From positions 1-47,658 of the forward strand of contig NZ_JAHBGD010000022.1 of NCBI RefSeq assembly GCF_018390605.1: a DNA stretch of 47,658 nucleotides, read 5' to 3'. The notes below the pieces were generated by a model. It saw only the letters and a program-made list of their open reading frames with translations. It was not told the DNA's origin and did not search any database. Position numbers and translations under genes: made by a program. This DNA comes from Ancylobacter defluvii (GTDB taxonomy: Bacteria > Pseudomonadota > Alphaproteobacteria > Rhizobiales > Xanthobacteraceae). This document shows, one piece after another, positions 1 through 8,011 of the stretch (the stretch's first letter is position 1; each line of letters starts with the position of its first letter).

Positions 1-150
1 AATGGCGCGCAGCAGCGTGGTCTTGCCGCATCCGGACGGGCCGAGGAAGGAGAAGAACTCGCCCGGCTCGATGGTGAGGTTGGCGTCCTTCACGGCGACG
101 AAATCACCGAACGTCACATTCACGCCTTCAAGCTCAACGGCGGCGGCCAT
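1..150 (-). CDS. ABC transporter ATP-binding protein, N-terminal part (cut by window edge)
   Basis: The complement strand from 150 reads about 50 residues opening [17 protein letters not shown] and reaching a Walker A motif, GPSGCGKTT, near residue 42; the rest lies outside the window. The spacing from start to P-loop fits the PotA/FbpC/UgpC class of importer ATPases. It lies 127 bases downstream of, and in the same direction as, a PotD-like binding protein, so it most likely powers that polyamine- or amine-type importer at the inner membrane. The permease genes are not in view and should follow beyond the left edge. The ATPase assignment is firm and the substrate is inferred from the neighbour. 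Confidence 0.85.
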   Translation of the reverse strand, partial: MAAAVELEGVNVTFGDFVAVKDANLTIEPGEFFSFLGPSGCGKTTLLRAI

Positions 151-190
151 GCAATTTTCCTACACGCAAATAATGGGTTGGCGAGAGATT

Positions 191-220
191 GGTGGGGCAC
201 CGTTCAGATGACGCCCCACC
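191..220 (-). terminator. intercistronic hairpin between binding-protein and ATPase genes
   Basis: Eight bases (ggtggggc, 191-198) pair perfectly with 213-220 across a 14-base loop. The element lies between the stop of the binding protein and the start of the ATPase, all read leftward. No T-run follows, so it is more likely an mRNA-stabilising or partial-termination hairpin than a full terminator. Such elements are common after binding-protein genes, whose product is needed in excess. Confidence 0.4.
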
Positions 221-277
221 TTCATGCACCGCGGCGCGCCTTTCAGAGGACGGCTCGCACCGTGCGAAGCGTGGAGG

Positions 278-1450
278 TCACGCCGCCTTGAATCGTTCGG
301 CGTATTCGTTGCGGATCTGGGTGTACCAGGAGGTATCCGGCGGGCGCAGCCAGAGCTTGTCCAATGCATCGCCCGGATAGGCATCCGCGAAGTTCTGCTT
401 GGTCGCCTCGGAAAGATAGGCGTCCGCGCCCTTCACCACCGGGTTGTAACCGGAGCCATTCGAGATCATGGCGGAGACTTCTGGCGTGTGCAGGAAATTG
501 ATGAAGGCATAGGCCTGGTCGAGATTCTTGGCGCCTTTGGTCAGCGACCAGCCGTCGATCCAGGTGATGGCACCTTCCTGCGGCGCCATAAAGTTGATCG
601 GCCGCCCCAGCTTCTTCAATGCCAGCGGCGGGCCGTCCCAAGTCTGGCCGATGACGCAGCCATTGTCCATGAATCCAGATTTGGTGTTGTCGGCGCCGTT
701 CCAGAACTGCTTGATCTGCGCCTTGTTCTCGATCGCGTATTTGGTGATCTCGTCATAGATCCGACGGGCCGAGGCCTCGTCCTTATAGCTGTCTCGCATG
801 CGGTTCGAGGGCAGCTTGCCCGTCGCATCCCACCATAGCCCGATGCCGAGCAGCAGCGAGTGCGGACGGCCCTGCATCTTGCCTTTGTACTCCGGCGACC
901 AGAGGGTCCCGTAGCTCAGATCCTTGTACTCGAGCGAGGTCTTGTCGGTGCGCCAGGAAATGGCTTCGGTGCCCCAGCAATGCGGCACGTGGTAAAGCTT
1001 GTCGTCCCAGGTCCAGAGGCTGGTCGAGCCGGCGAGCATCGTCGGGAGAAGGGCGTCCAGGTGAAGCTTGGAGGTGTCGAGCGGCGCCAGAATCTCCAGC
1101 TCGCGGAACTCGGGGGCGCGGCTGAAAGAGGGCATACACAGGTCGAAGCCTTCGCCGTCGGTGGCCTGCAGCTTATTGATCTGCTCCTCGTTCTGCGAGA
1201 ACGGGGTGGTCTTGATCTTGATGCCGGTTTTTTTGGTGAATTCCGGCAGGACCGGATCGGGCAACTCGTCGCTCCACGTGAGCACGCTGAGTTCGCCAGA
1301 GGTCGCAAACGCATTGCCGACTATATAGGGGCTAGCCACCGCAGCGATGCCGCCGCCGACGGCACCCTTCAGAAAAGTGCGGCGGTTGAAGGCCTGAGCC
1401 GCCAGCACGGTCTCCATCGCGGAGGAGGTTGGATATTTCATATGGGACAT
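278..1450 (-). CDS. extracellular solute-binding protein, PotD/spermidine-putrescine type, Tat-exported
   Basis: A 390-residue periplasmic binding protein for an ABC importer. The N-terminus has a twin-arginine signal, RRTFLKG at about residues 23-29, then a hydrophobic stretch ending near NAFA, so export is probably in folded form by Tat. The mature part matches the bacterial extracellular solute-binding family 1/8 (PotD, PotF) in length and in motifs such as GELSVLTWSDELPDPVLPEF. An AAGGA Shine-Dalgarno precedes the ATG at 1450. It heads the operon with the ATPase at the left edge and faces an IclR-family regulator across a 302-base promoter region. Aldehyde dehydrogenase and aminotransferase genes nearby suggest an amine or polyamine ligand, which is an inference. 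Confidence 0.88.
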   Translation of the reverse strand: MSHMKYPTSSAMETVLAAQAFNRRTFLKGAVGGGIAAVASPYIVGNAFATSGELSVLTWSDELPDPVLPEFTKKTGIKIKTTPFSQNEEQINKLQATDGEGFDLCMPSFSRAPEFRELEILAPLDTSKLHLDALLPTMLAGSTSLWTWDDKLYHVPHCWGTEAISWRTDKTSLEYKDLSYGTLWSPEYKGKMQGRPHSLLLGIGLWWDATGKLPSNRMRDSYKDEASARRIYDEITKYAIENKAQIKQFWNGADNTKSGFMDNGCVIGQTWDGPPLALKKLGRPINFMAPQEGAITWIDGWSLTKGAKNLDQAYAFINFLHTPEVSAMISNGSGYNPVVKGADAYLSEATKQNFADAYPGDALDKLWLRPPDTSWYTQIRNEYAERFKAA

Positions 1451-1500
1451 TACGGTGTGTCCTTGGGTGAACGGATGGGGACAAGAACCTCAGTACTGGC

Positions 1501-1545
1501 GACGCCGTGATGGGGGAGCCACAATGCTGCACGGCTTCCGGCGTC
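1501..1545 (-). promoter_or_regulatory. inverted repeat in the 5' leader of the binding-protein gene
   Basis: gacgccg at 1501-1507 pairs perfectly with 1539-1545. The inner arms (ggagcc and ggcttcc) can form a second, imperfect helix. It falls in the roughly 95-base leader predicted from the -10 element at 1553-1558. It matches no riboswitch class I recognise; it may be mRNA structure or chance. Confidence 0.3.
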
Positions 1546-1552
1546 ATCTAGG

Positions 1553-1576
1553 ATCATAAAATTCCATTGAATAGAA
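1553..1576 (-). promoter_or_regulatory. probable -10 element and IclR-type operator for the transporter operon
   Basis: On the minus strand a good -10, TATGAT (plus positions 1553-1558), lies directly after a 15-base pseudo-palindrome, TTCTAT-TCA-ATGGAA (1562-1576). The -35 is weak, so the palindrome occupies the promoter spacer. The same 6+3+6 design recurs at 4991-5005 in the other divergent promoter of this cluster. The IclR-family gene starting at 1753 is the obvious candidate to bind both; that is inferred. Confidence 0.55.
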
Positions 1577-1752
1577 CGGTGTATTGCTGTACAGAATGAA
1601 AATCGTTTGACGAAGTGTCAAGTGTCATCCTGCCCGCAGATTGCCCTTGCACGATATTTGCGCAGAGGGGCCTTCCGATGGGCGAGTTTTTAGCGGAACG
1701 AGACTGATCAAAGCGCCATGCGCTGCAACGATAAGCAGTAGGAGGAAGCAAT

Positions 1753-2511
1753 TTGAGTGAGGTCACGCTTAAGACCAAAGGTGTCGAAGCCGTCGACAAG
1801 GCTCTTCACATCCTGTCCCTCTTCACCACAGAAACTCCGAAACTCTCCCTGGGCGAGATCAGCCAGCGCAGCGGATATGTGAAGAGCACGGCCTTGCGTC
1901 TGCTCATCTCACTGCAGAATGCTGGCCTGATCGTCGCGACCGCCGACAAAAACTATATGGTCGGCCCACAAACCTTTCGGCTGGGGCACCTCTATCAGCG
2001 TAGCCTTCGGCTCGAACCGATCGTTCGCCCGGTACTGCGCGCGCTGGTGCTTCGCACCGGAGAGAGCGGGTCGTTTTTCCGGCGCGAGGGAAATATTCGG
2101 ATCTGCCTGTTTCGCGAGGATTCCTCGCAGGTCTTGCGCGAGCACGTGCCGGAAGGCGAGGCCGTGGGCCTCGACAAGGGCGCACCGGGACATGTGCTGT
2201 CGGAGTTCTCCGACGTGGACGGGACGCGCCCGGCCTCGGAGGGGCAGCTCGGCCGGCTGCCGATCGTCTCGCTTGGCGAGCGTGGCCCTGATATTGCGGG
2301 GATTGCCGCGCCGGTGTTCGGGGCAGCGCAGGGCCTCGTGGGCGCCGTCACCCTATCCGGGCCACGCACGCGTTTTACTCCTCAGGCCATCGACGACATG
2401 AAGCCGCTGGTCATACAGGCCGCGAGTGATCTGACCGGTGCCTTGGGCGGATCCTTCTATGATCGACTATCAGTAGTCGCGACCCGGTTCGATCACGTCA
2501 AACAAGGGTAG
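1753..2511 (+). CDS. IclR-family transcriptional regulator
   Basis: A 252-residue DNA-binding regulator. Residues about 12-75 form the winged helix-turn-helix of IclR proteins (LSLGEISQRSGYVKSTALRL, then the wing around NYMVG). The remainder is the effector-binding domain, ending in the usual region GIAAPVFGAAQGLVGAVTLSGP. The start is a TTG chosen because a strong Shine-Dalgarno, AGGAGGAA, lies at 1740-1747 and the protein begins at the usual distance before the HTH. It diverges from the transporter operon, and its 3' end overlaps the convergent dehydrogenase gene by 42 bases. It probably controls the genes from 1 to 7.6 kb in response to the imported compound or a metabolite of it. Confidence 0.9.
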   Translation: MSEVTLKTKGVEAVDKALHILSLFTTETPKLSLGEISQRSGYVKSTALRLLISLQNAGLIVATADKNYMVGPQTFRLGHLYQRSLRLEPIVRPVLRALVLRTGESGSFFRREGNIRICLFREDSSQVLREHVPEGEAVGLDKGAPGHVLSEFSDVDGTRPASEGQLGRLPIVSLGERGPDIAGIAAPVFGAAQGLVGAVTLSGPRTRFTPQAIDDMKPLVIQAASDLTGALGGSFYDRLSVVATRFDHVKQG

Positions 2512-3414
2512 CCTAGCCTGGTAGCGGTCCAGATTGATCGTGATCTTGCTCCCGAGGCGCTCGAGAAAGGCCGGGTCCGACCAGGATATATGCGGTGTGA
2601 TGCGTGCGCGGGGATGATTGTAGAGCGGATGACCGGCCGGAAGCGGCTCGGGATCGGTCACATCCAAGGTCGCGAAGCCCACGCGGCCCGCGTTGAGCGC
2701 TGCGAGCAACGCCTGCTGGTCGACAAGATCGCCGCGCCCCACATTGATGAGGTGCAGCCCTGGTTTCGCCAGTGCGAGCACGCTCGCATTGATAATGTGG
2801 TGCGTCTCCGCAGTCGAGGGCAGGGCGACGACGACATGATCGGCCTGGCCGATCATGTCCTGAAGTGTGCAGGGCTCGACGGATGCCTCCTGCTCGGTCC
2901 AGGGGCCGCGGCGCACTGCCAGAATGCGCATGTCGAAGGCGGCCGCGCGACGCGCGATGGCCCGGCCAATGGCGCCGTAGCCGATCAGGCCGAGGGTCGC
3001 TCCCTCGAGCCTGCCCAGCTTGATCTCCTTCCAGTCCTCCGGCGCATGGGCTGAGATGGATTCGATCCGCTTCTCCCGCGCCAGCATGGCCGCCATGACA
3101 TATTCGGCGATGGGCACGGCTGCGACGCCGCGCCCCGAACTGACGACGGTGCCGGACCACATCCACTTCGGATAGGCGTCCATGCCCGCCGACATGGTCT
3201 GAACCCATCGCAAATTACCGGGCCAGCCGGCGGGTGTCTCCATCGGGGCGGCACGCCATGCCGGAAAGGCACGCGTCAGCAGGATGTCGGCTCTCGGATC
3301 GACCTCCCAGGGCGCGGCCGGTGTCTCGTCATCGACGACCACCGGCCGCGACGGGTGGGCGGCAAGGCGTTTGCCGATCTCGGGCCCGAGTTGGTTGACG
3401 ATGACCGGACACAT
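2470..3414 (-). CDS. D-2-hydroxyacid dehydrogenase (NAD(P)-dependent, GhrA-like)
   Basis: A 314-residue cytoplasmic oxidoreductase interconverting 2-oxo and D-2-hydroxy acids such as glyoxylate or hydroxypyruvate. The nucleotide-binding fold shows GLIGYGAIG at about residue 139. The catalytic Arg, Glu and His are visible in NVGRGDLVD, DVTDPEPLP and RITPHISW. The phrase WVQTMSAGMD is typical of the GhrA branch. The ATG at 3414 has AGGAAA upstream. It follows the aldehyde dehydrogenase by 15 bases, so the two form one transcript. Its last 42 bases overlap the end of the IclR gene on the other strand. It may reduce a 2-oxo acid produced by the pathway; the substrate cannot be read from sequence. 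Confidence 0.87.
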   Translation of the reverse strand: MCPVIVNQLGPEIGKRLAAHPSRPVVVDDETPAAPWEVDPRADILLTRAFPAWRAAPMETPAGWPGNLRWVQTMSAGMDAYPKWMWSGTVVSSGRGVAAVPIAEYVMAAMLAREKRIESISAHAPEDWKEIKLGRLEGATLGLIGYGAIGRAIARRAAAFDMRILAVRRGPWTEQEASVEPCTLQDMIGQADHVVVALPSTAETHHIINASVLALAKPGLHLINVGRGDLVDQQALLAALNAGRVGFATLDVTDPEPLPAGHPLYNHPRARITPHISWSDPAFLERLGSKITINLDRYQARLPLFDVIEPGRDY

Positions 3415-3429
3415 GAAGCTTTCCTAACC

Positions 3430-4905
3430 CTATAGATCGAAGGGTGAAGTGTACTTCCCGCTCAAATTCAGAAGCACGCTCTTGGTCTGGAGATATTCGT
3501 GAATCATGTCGGCCCCGCCCTCGCGGCCGAGACCCGACATCTTGTAGCCGCCAAAGGGCGTGATGTTCGAGCTTGCGCGATAGGTGTTCACCCACACCGT
3601 TCCTGCCTGAAGCTTCGCGGCGACGCGATGCACCCGGTTGACGTCCTGGGTCCACAGCGCCGACCCGAGGCCGAAGCGAACATCGTTGGCGATGCGAAGG
3701 GCGTCGGCCTCATCCTCGAAGGGTATGACGCACAGTACCGGGCCGAACACTTCTTCCTGAGCGATGCGCATATTGTTGTCGACCTCGGTGAAGATGGTCG
3801 GCTCGACGAACAGTCCCTTGCCAAGTCCGGGGCGCGTGGCGGGGACGCCGCCACAGGCGACATGTGCGCCCTCGCTCTTGCCCAATGCGATGCGCTGAAG
3901 AATGCGATCGAACTGGGGCTTGTTGGCCACGGGGCCGATATGGGTGGCCGGGTCCATCGGGTCGCCGAGCCGGATCCTGCCGGTCAGTTCGACGACGCGC
4001 GGCACGAAGGTGTCATAGATCGAGCGCTGGACCAGCAGGCGGGAGCCGGCGATGCAGCTCTGGCCGCCCGACGCGAAGATGGCCGCGACGGCGCCTTGCG
4101 CGGCATTGTCGAGATTGGCATCCTCAAACACGATGTTCGGCGACTTGCCGCCAAGCTCCAAGATGACCGGCTTGAGCTGCCCGGCGGCCGAGGCGTAGAC
4201 GGCAAGGCCGCCATCCACACCGCCGGTAAATGCGAGCTTCACGACGTCGGGATGGTTCACCAACGCCTTGCCGGCCTCCCCACCCAGGCCGGTGACGACG
4301 TTGACGACCCCCGCGGGAAACCCCGCCTCGCCCACAAGCCCTGCAAAGCGCAGCGCCGAGGCCGAGGTGAATTCGGAAGGCTTGATAACCGCCGTATTGC
4401 CGGTCGCCAGCGCCGGGGCCAGCTTCCAGGCCAGCAGGTTGAGCGGCGAATTCCACGGAGTGATCATGCCGATGACGCCCAGCGGCTCACGCCGAGTATA
4501 ACTGAGATGGTCCGGCCGGTCGGTGGGCAGCACCTCGCCGGCAATCTTGTCGGCAAGGCCAGCGTAGAAATAATACCACTCGGGAATACGGCCGACCTGC
4601 GCCTTCATCTCGCGATAGGTCTTGCCGTTGTCGCGCACTTCGATGGCGGCCAATTCGTCGACATGCGCCGCGATGAGATCGCCGAGGCGACGCATCAGCG
4701 CCGCGCGCGCCGGCGCGGTCATCACGCTCCACGGACCCTCACGGAAGGCTCGCGAAGCGGCCGCGACGGCAATCGCTACATCCTCATCCGCGGAGCGCGG
4801 GACCCGGCCCCAGATCTCTCCGGAGAAGGGATTGTCGCAATCGAGATAGGCGCCGGAGCGCGGGGGCACATAGGCGCCGTCGATGTAATTTTCCCAGATT
4901 TCCAT
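3430..4905 (-). CDS. aldehyde dehydrogenase, NAD(P)-dependent
   Basis: A 491-residue ALDH-superfamily enzyme that oxidises an aldehyde to its acid in the cytoplasm. The catalytic cysteine is in GGQSCIAG (Cys284) and the general-base glutamate in LELGGKSPN. The nucleotide-binding and C-terminal oligomerisation segments (EEVFGPVL, PFGGYKMSGLGREGG) are intact. An open frame extends upstream to 4980, but the ATG at 4905 has AAGGAGCT at 4912-4919 and matches the family start. With the divergent aminotransferase it makes an amine to aldehyde to acid pair, as in putrescine or omega-amino acid breakdown. It is first in an operon with the hydroxyacid dehydrogenase, and a hairpin and an operator lie just upstream. 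Confidence 0.92.
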   Translation of the reverse strand: MEIWENYIDGAYVPPRSGAYLDCDNPFSGEIWGRVPRSADEDVAIAVAAASRAFREGPWSVMTAPARAALMRRLGDLIAAHVDELAAIEVRDNGKTYREMKAQVGRIPEWYYFYAGLADKIAGEVLPTDRPDHLSYTRREPLGVIGMITPWNSPLNLLAWKLAPALATGNTAVIKPSEFTSASALRFAGLVGEAGFPAGVVNVVTGLGGEAGKALVNHPDVVKLAFTGGVDGGLAVYASAAGQLKPVILELGGKSPNIVFEDANLDNAAQGAVAAIFASGGQSCIAGSRLLVQRSIYDTFVPRVVELTGRIRLGDPMDPATHIGPVANKPQFDRILQRIALGKSEGAHVACGGVPATRPGLGKGLFVEPTIFTEVDNNMRIAQEEVFGPVLCVIPFEDEADALRIANDVRFGLGSALWTQDVNRVHRVAAKLQAGTVWVNTYRASSNITPFGGYKMSGLGREGGADMIHEYLQTKSVLLNLSGKYTSPFDL

Positions 4906-4935
4906 AGCGCCAGCTCCTTTCAGGCCCAACTCGTG

Positions 4936-4967
4936 CCGCTTCGGCTTGACGACGTTAGCCGAAGCGG
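4936..4967 (-). promoter_or_regulatory. perfect 11-bp hairpin in the aldehyde dehydrogenase leader
   Basis: ccgcttcggct (4936-4946) is exactly complementary to 4957-4967 across a 10-base loop. It lies about 30 bases upstream of the ALDH start and just downstream of the predicted minus-strand promoter. It could be a leader hairpin affecting mRNA stability or a second operator; no T-run follows. Confidence 0.4.
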
Positions 4968-4969
4968 AC

Positions 4970-5006
4970 ATTCTATTCAACGATTTATCGTTCTATCTAA
5001 TAGAAT
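4970..5006. promoter_or_regulatory. divergent promoter with IclR-type operator (ALDH and aminotransferase)
   Basis: A perfect palindrome, TTCTAT-CTA-ATAGAA, lies at 4991-5005, and a partial copy, TTCTATTCAA, at 4971-4980. The minus strand gives a -10 TAGAAT (plus 4970-4975) for the ALDH operon. The plus strand gives TAGAAT at 5001-5006 for the aminotransferase. The partial copy is identical over ten bases to the complement of 1567-1576. The -10 calls are by eye; the shared operator design is the stronger observation. Confidence 0.55.
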
Positions 5007-5058
5007 GATGGAAAGACTGGAAATGCTGGTTTAGGCGCCTTTGAATTCGGGAACCACG

Positions 5059-6429
5059 ATGAAGCACTTTGAGGCCAACAGTCCCTTCGCCCGTGACATT
5101 GCCGCGGTCCTTCATCCGCATACGAATGTGCGCGCCCACCTTGAAAAAGGGCCGGAAATTTTCACCCGCGGGAAAGGGCTGTTCGTCTATGATGAGGACG
5201 GACGCGAATATTTCGACGCGGCCGCGGGTCTGTGGTGCGCTTCGCTGGGGTTCGGCGTCGAGCGTCTGGCCCAGGTTGCCTATGATGCGATGAAGAATCT
5301 GGGCTACTACCAGATCTTCCGTGGGGCATCTCACAGTGCTGCCATCGAGCTTTCCGAGAGGCTACTGGCCCTCACGCCCTGTCCGATGTCGAAGGTGCTG
5401 CTGCAATGCTCGGGATCGGAGGCGAACGACACCGCCGTCAAGCTGGTGTGGTACTACTGGAACGCCGTCGACAAGCCGGAAAAGCGCAAGATCATCTCCC
5501 GCAAGGGATCCTATCATGGCTCGACCACCATCGATGTGTGCCTGACCGGCAAGCCGGAATTCCACGCCGGATTTGGCCTGCCGTTCCCGGGCTTCCTCTA
5601 CACCGACATGCCCTATTACTACCGCCATCACGTCGATGGCGAGAGCGAGGAGCAGTTCTCGCAGCGCCTGGCGGACAGCCTCGAACAGTTGATCCTCGAG
5701 GAGGGGCCGGAGACGATTGCCGCCTTCTGGGCCGATCCGGTCGTCGGCGGCTCCGGCGCGGTCCTGCCGCCGAAGGGCTACTTCGAGAAGGTGCAGGCGA
5801 TCCTGCGCAAATACGACATCCTGTTCGTCGCGGACGAGGTGATCTGCGGCTTCGGCCGCACTGGCAATATGTGGGGCTCGCAGACCTTCTCGCTGACGCC
5901 CGATATTATCACCTGCGCCAAGGCGCTGTCGGCGGCCATGCAACCGATCTCCGCCGTGCTGATCAATGACCGCATCTTCGAAGGCATGAAGATCCAGAGC
6001 GACCGCAACGGACGGTTCGTGCACGGCTTTACCTATGCCGGCCATCCCGTGGCGGCAGCCGTCGCGATCGAGACCCTCAAGATCTATGACGAGATCGACA
6101 TGATCGGTCATGTGAAGGCGATGGAGCCGATCTTCCTCGGTGGGCTTGGTGCACTGAAGGATCACCCGCTGGTCGGCGACGTGGCGGGCTGCGGCCTGAT
6201 CGCCGGCGTCGAGGTGGTGGCCGACAAGAAGACGCGCGCAATGTTCCCCGCAAGCGTCGGCCTGCCTGCCAAGCTGGAAGCCAACGCGCTGAAGCAGGAC
6301 CTCATTCTGCGGCATGTCGGCAACCGTCTGGCATTTTCGCCGGCGCTGATCATCACCGAGGCCGAGATTAACGATCTAGTCAGCCGCGTGAAGGCATTGC
6401 TCGACCTCACCCTGGCCGAAGTGAGCTGA
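5059..6429 (+). CDS. class III (omega) aminotransferase, PLP-dependent
   Basis: A 456-residue fold-type I PLP enzyme moving an amino group from an amine or omega-amino acid to a 2-oxo acid. Visible landmarks are CSGSEANDTA (phosphate binding), SRKGSYHGST, the aspartate in FVADEVICGFGRTG, and the Schiff-base lysine in TCAKALSAA (Lys288). It resembles the taurine/putrescine/beta-alanine:pyruvate group. The ATG at 5059 was preferred to a TTG at 5041 because family members start near MKHFEANSPFARD; neither has a strong ribosome site. It diverges from the aldehyde dehydrogenase, which would take the aldehyde product, and is followed 85 bases on by an AbrB-type membrane protein in the same direction. 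Confidence 0.9.
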   Translation: MKHFEANSPFARDIAAVLHPHTNVRAHLEKGPEIFTRGKGLFVYDEDGREYFDAAAGLWCASLGFGVERLAQVAYDAMKNLGYYQIFRGASHSAAIELSERLLALTPCPMSKVLLQCSGSEANDTAVKLVWYYWNAVDKPEKRKIISRKGSYHGSTTIDVCLTGKPEFHAGFGLPFPGFLYTDMPYYYRHHVDGESEEQFSQRLADSLEQLILEEGPETIAAFWADPVVGGSGAVLPPKGYFEKVQAILRKYDILFVADEVICGFGRTGNMWGSQTFSLTPDIITCAKALSAAMQPISAVLINDRIFEGMKIQSDRNGRFVHGFTYAGHPVAAAVAIETLKIYDEIDMIGHVKAMEPIFLGGLGALKDHPLVGDVAGCGLIAGVEVVADKKTRAMFPASVGLPAKLEANALKQDLILRHVGNRLAFSPALIITEAEINDLVSRVKALLDLTLAEVS

Positions 6430-6514
6430 GGCGGCAGGCAAGCCTCGTCCTTCTCTCGACGCTGAATGAGCAAGTCGTGCAGGCGCTGGACGCGTTCGCA
6501 CGCAGGAGATTTGC

Positions 6515-7618
6515 GTGACCGATTCCGTGGGCGAAGATGTCGCCGATCCCTCCGGCAACACCCGTGGAAGCATGATTCTTGCCACGGCGGCCCGCGGCGC
6601 GCTCACGCTCGCCATAGGCACACTGGGCGGGTTCCTCGCCAGTTGCATCCATCTGCCGCTGCCTTGGATGATCGGCGCCATGATCGCATCCGCGGTGCAG
6701 GTCTGGTTCACGCCCGGACTCGTCTGGCCCGGTACGCGACCGCTGGCGCTGATGGTGCTTGGGCTCGGGCTCGGACAGAGCTTCACGCCAGCGATTCTGA
6801 CCGCCGTCGCGTCGGCCATGCCGATCGTCATGCTCGCGGGCGTGCTAACTATCTGCGTCGGCGTGGTGTTTAGCCAGCTCTTCGCCAAGCTGGCAGGTAC
6901 TGATCTCAAGACCGGATATTACTGCGCGGTTCCCGGCGGGGTGATCGTGATGGCGATCCAGGCCGAGCGCATCGGCGCGGATGTCGCGACCGTCACCTTC
7001 ACGCAGTCGATACGCCTCGTGGTGGTCGTGCTGACGATTCCGCCATTGCTCGCGCTGGCGAACATCTCCCAGCATGGCGAATTTCCGATGAATTCAGACG
7101 TGCCACTGGTGCATTATCTCGCCCTTGCGGGCCTGCTGGCGGCAGGTTTCGTCTGCGCGCAGATCGGCCGCTGGCTGCGTCTGACCAATCCGTGGATGAT
7201 CATGCCGTGCTTCATGGCGGTAGCGCTGTGCTCATTCGACGCCCTGCCATCCGGCGTGCCGGTGGCGATGATCGACGCCGCCCAGGTGGTGCTCGGCGCC
7301 GCGCTCGGCAGCAAGCTCACCCGCTCTTTCTTGATGCGGTCGTGGCACCTGCTGGTGGCATCGGTCGTCTCGACCATGGCACTCGCCGCAGCGCTCGCGG
7401 TCCTCGCGACGGGGGTGGCATGGCTCTCGGGGCTGCCGCTCGCCGCCGTGATCCTCGGCATGGCGCCCGGCGGAATGCCAGAAATGTCCCTCACAGCACG
7501 CGCTTTGGATGCTCCGGTGGCTCTTGTACTCGGCTTCCATCTCGTTCGGGTCGTGCTCTCCAACCTGCTCATCGAGCCCATTTGGCACGCTGCGGTTCGC
7601 ATCGGATTGATGCGCTGA
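6515..7618 (+). CDS. AbrB-duplication family integral membrane protein (putative transporter)
   Basis: A 367-residue, almost wholly hydrophobic protein with about ten membrane segments in two repeats. The hallmarks of the Gram-negative AbrB/ammonia-monooxygenase-like family occur twice: LPWMIGAMI near residue 50, and later NPWMIMPC and ILGMAPGGMPEM. The family name is historical; members are membrane proteins of unproven function, often beside catabolic genes and thought to be transporters. The GTG at 6515 is supported by AGGAG at 6504-6508. It probably shares the aminotransferase transcript and may export or import a pathway compound. It is not the cytoplasmic AbrB DNA-binding regulator. Confidence 0.85.
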   Translation: MTDSVGEDVADPSGNTRGSMILATAARGALTLAIGTLGGFLASCIHLPLPWMIGAMIASAVQVWFTPGLVWPGTRPLALMVLGLGLGQSFTPAILTAVASAMPIVMLAGVLTICVGVVFSQLFAKLAGTDLKTGYYCAVPGGVIVMAIQAERIGADVATVTFTQSIRLVVVVLTIPPLLALANISQHGEFPMNSDVPLVHYLALAGLLAAGFVCAQIGRWLRLTNPWMIMPCFMAVALCSFDALPSGVPVAMIDAAQVVLGAALGSKLTRSFLMRSWHLLVASVVSTMALAAALAVLATGVAWLSGLPLAAVILGMAPGGMPEMSLTARALDAPVALVLGFHLVRVVLSNLLIEPIWHAAVRIGLMR

Positions 7619-8011
7619 CGTGACTGGACCCTCAGGGTGATCGGAATTCACCCTTAACTCACGGCCGAAACGGCAATCCTTTCGGAGCAGGGAGCAAGCC
7701 CGGTGACGAATGGGGAGAACCTGCCCGAACCCCTTCGGGAGCGCTCAGCATGCGTCATAGGGCTAAAGCGAACACATAGTTCTCTTCGTGGTCGCTCGCG
7801 ATCCGCCAATTCATTTGGCTGATTGATTGAAATTAAGTCGGGGACGCCCGCGGGAAGCAGCGCATCCGTAGTGACTCCCGGCGGCGTACCTAACGTCGAG
7901 CCGGTGACCAAATGCTGACCCGTGTTCGGCAGAACCCCGCATTGCTCAGGTCCATGCCTGCTTCATGATGAGGAGGTGGATCGTCCGATCACTTCCCCCT
8001 TGGGGTCGCCC
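7619..8011. other. 393-base stretch with no supported gene
   Basis: An 85-codon open frame on the minus strand (7654-7911) has no recognisable domain or clear ribosome site, so I do not call it. A small hairpin, cccgaa/ttcggg with a four-base loop, lies at 7724-7739. A strong Shine-Dalgarno-like AGGAGGTGGA at 7971-7980 has no in-frame start at the usual distance. Confidence 0.5.

Noticed and set aside
7654..7911. 85-codon minus-strand frame between the AbrB-type gene and the small membrane gene
   Set aside because: No recognised domain, no ribosome site and unusual composition; kept as unresolved non-coding.
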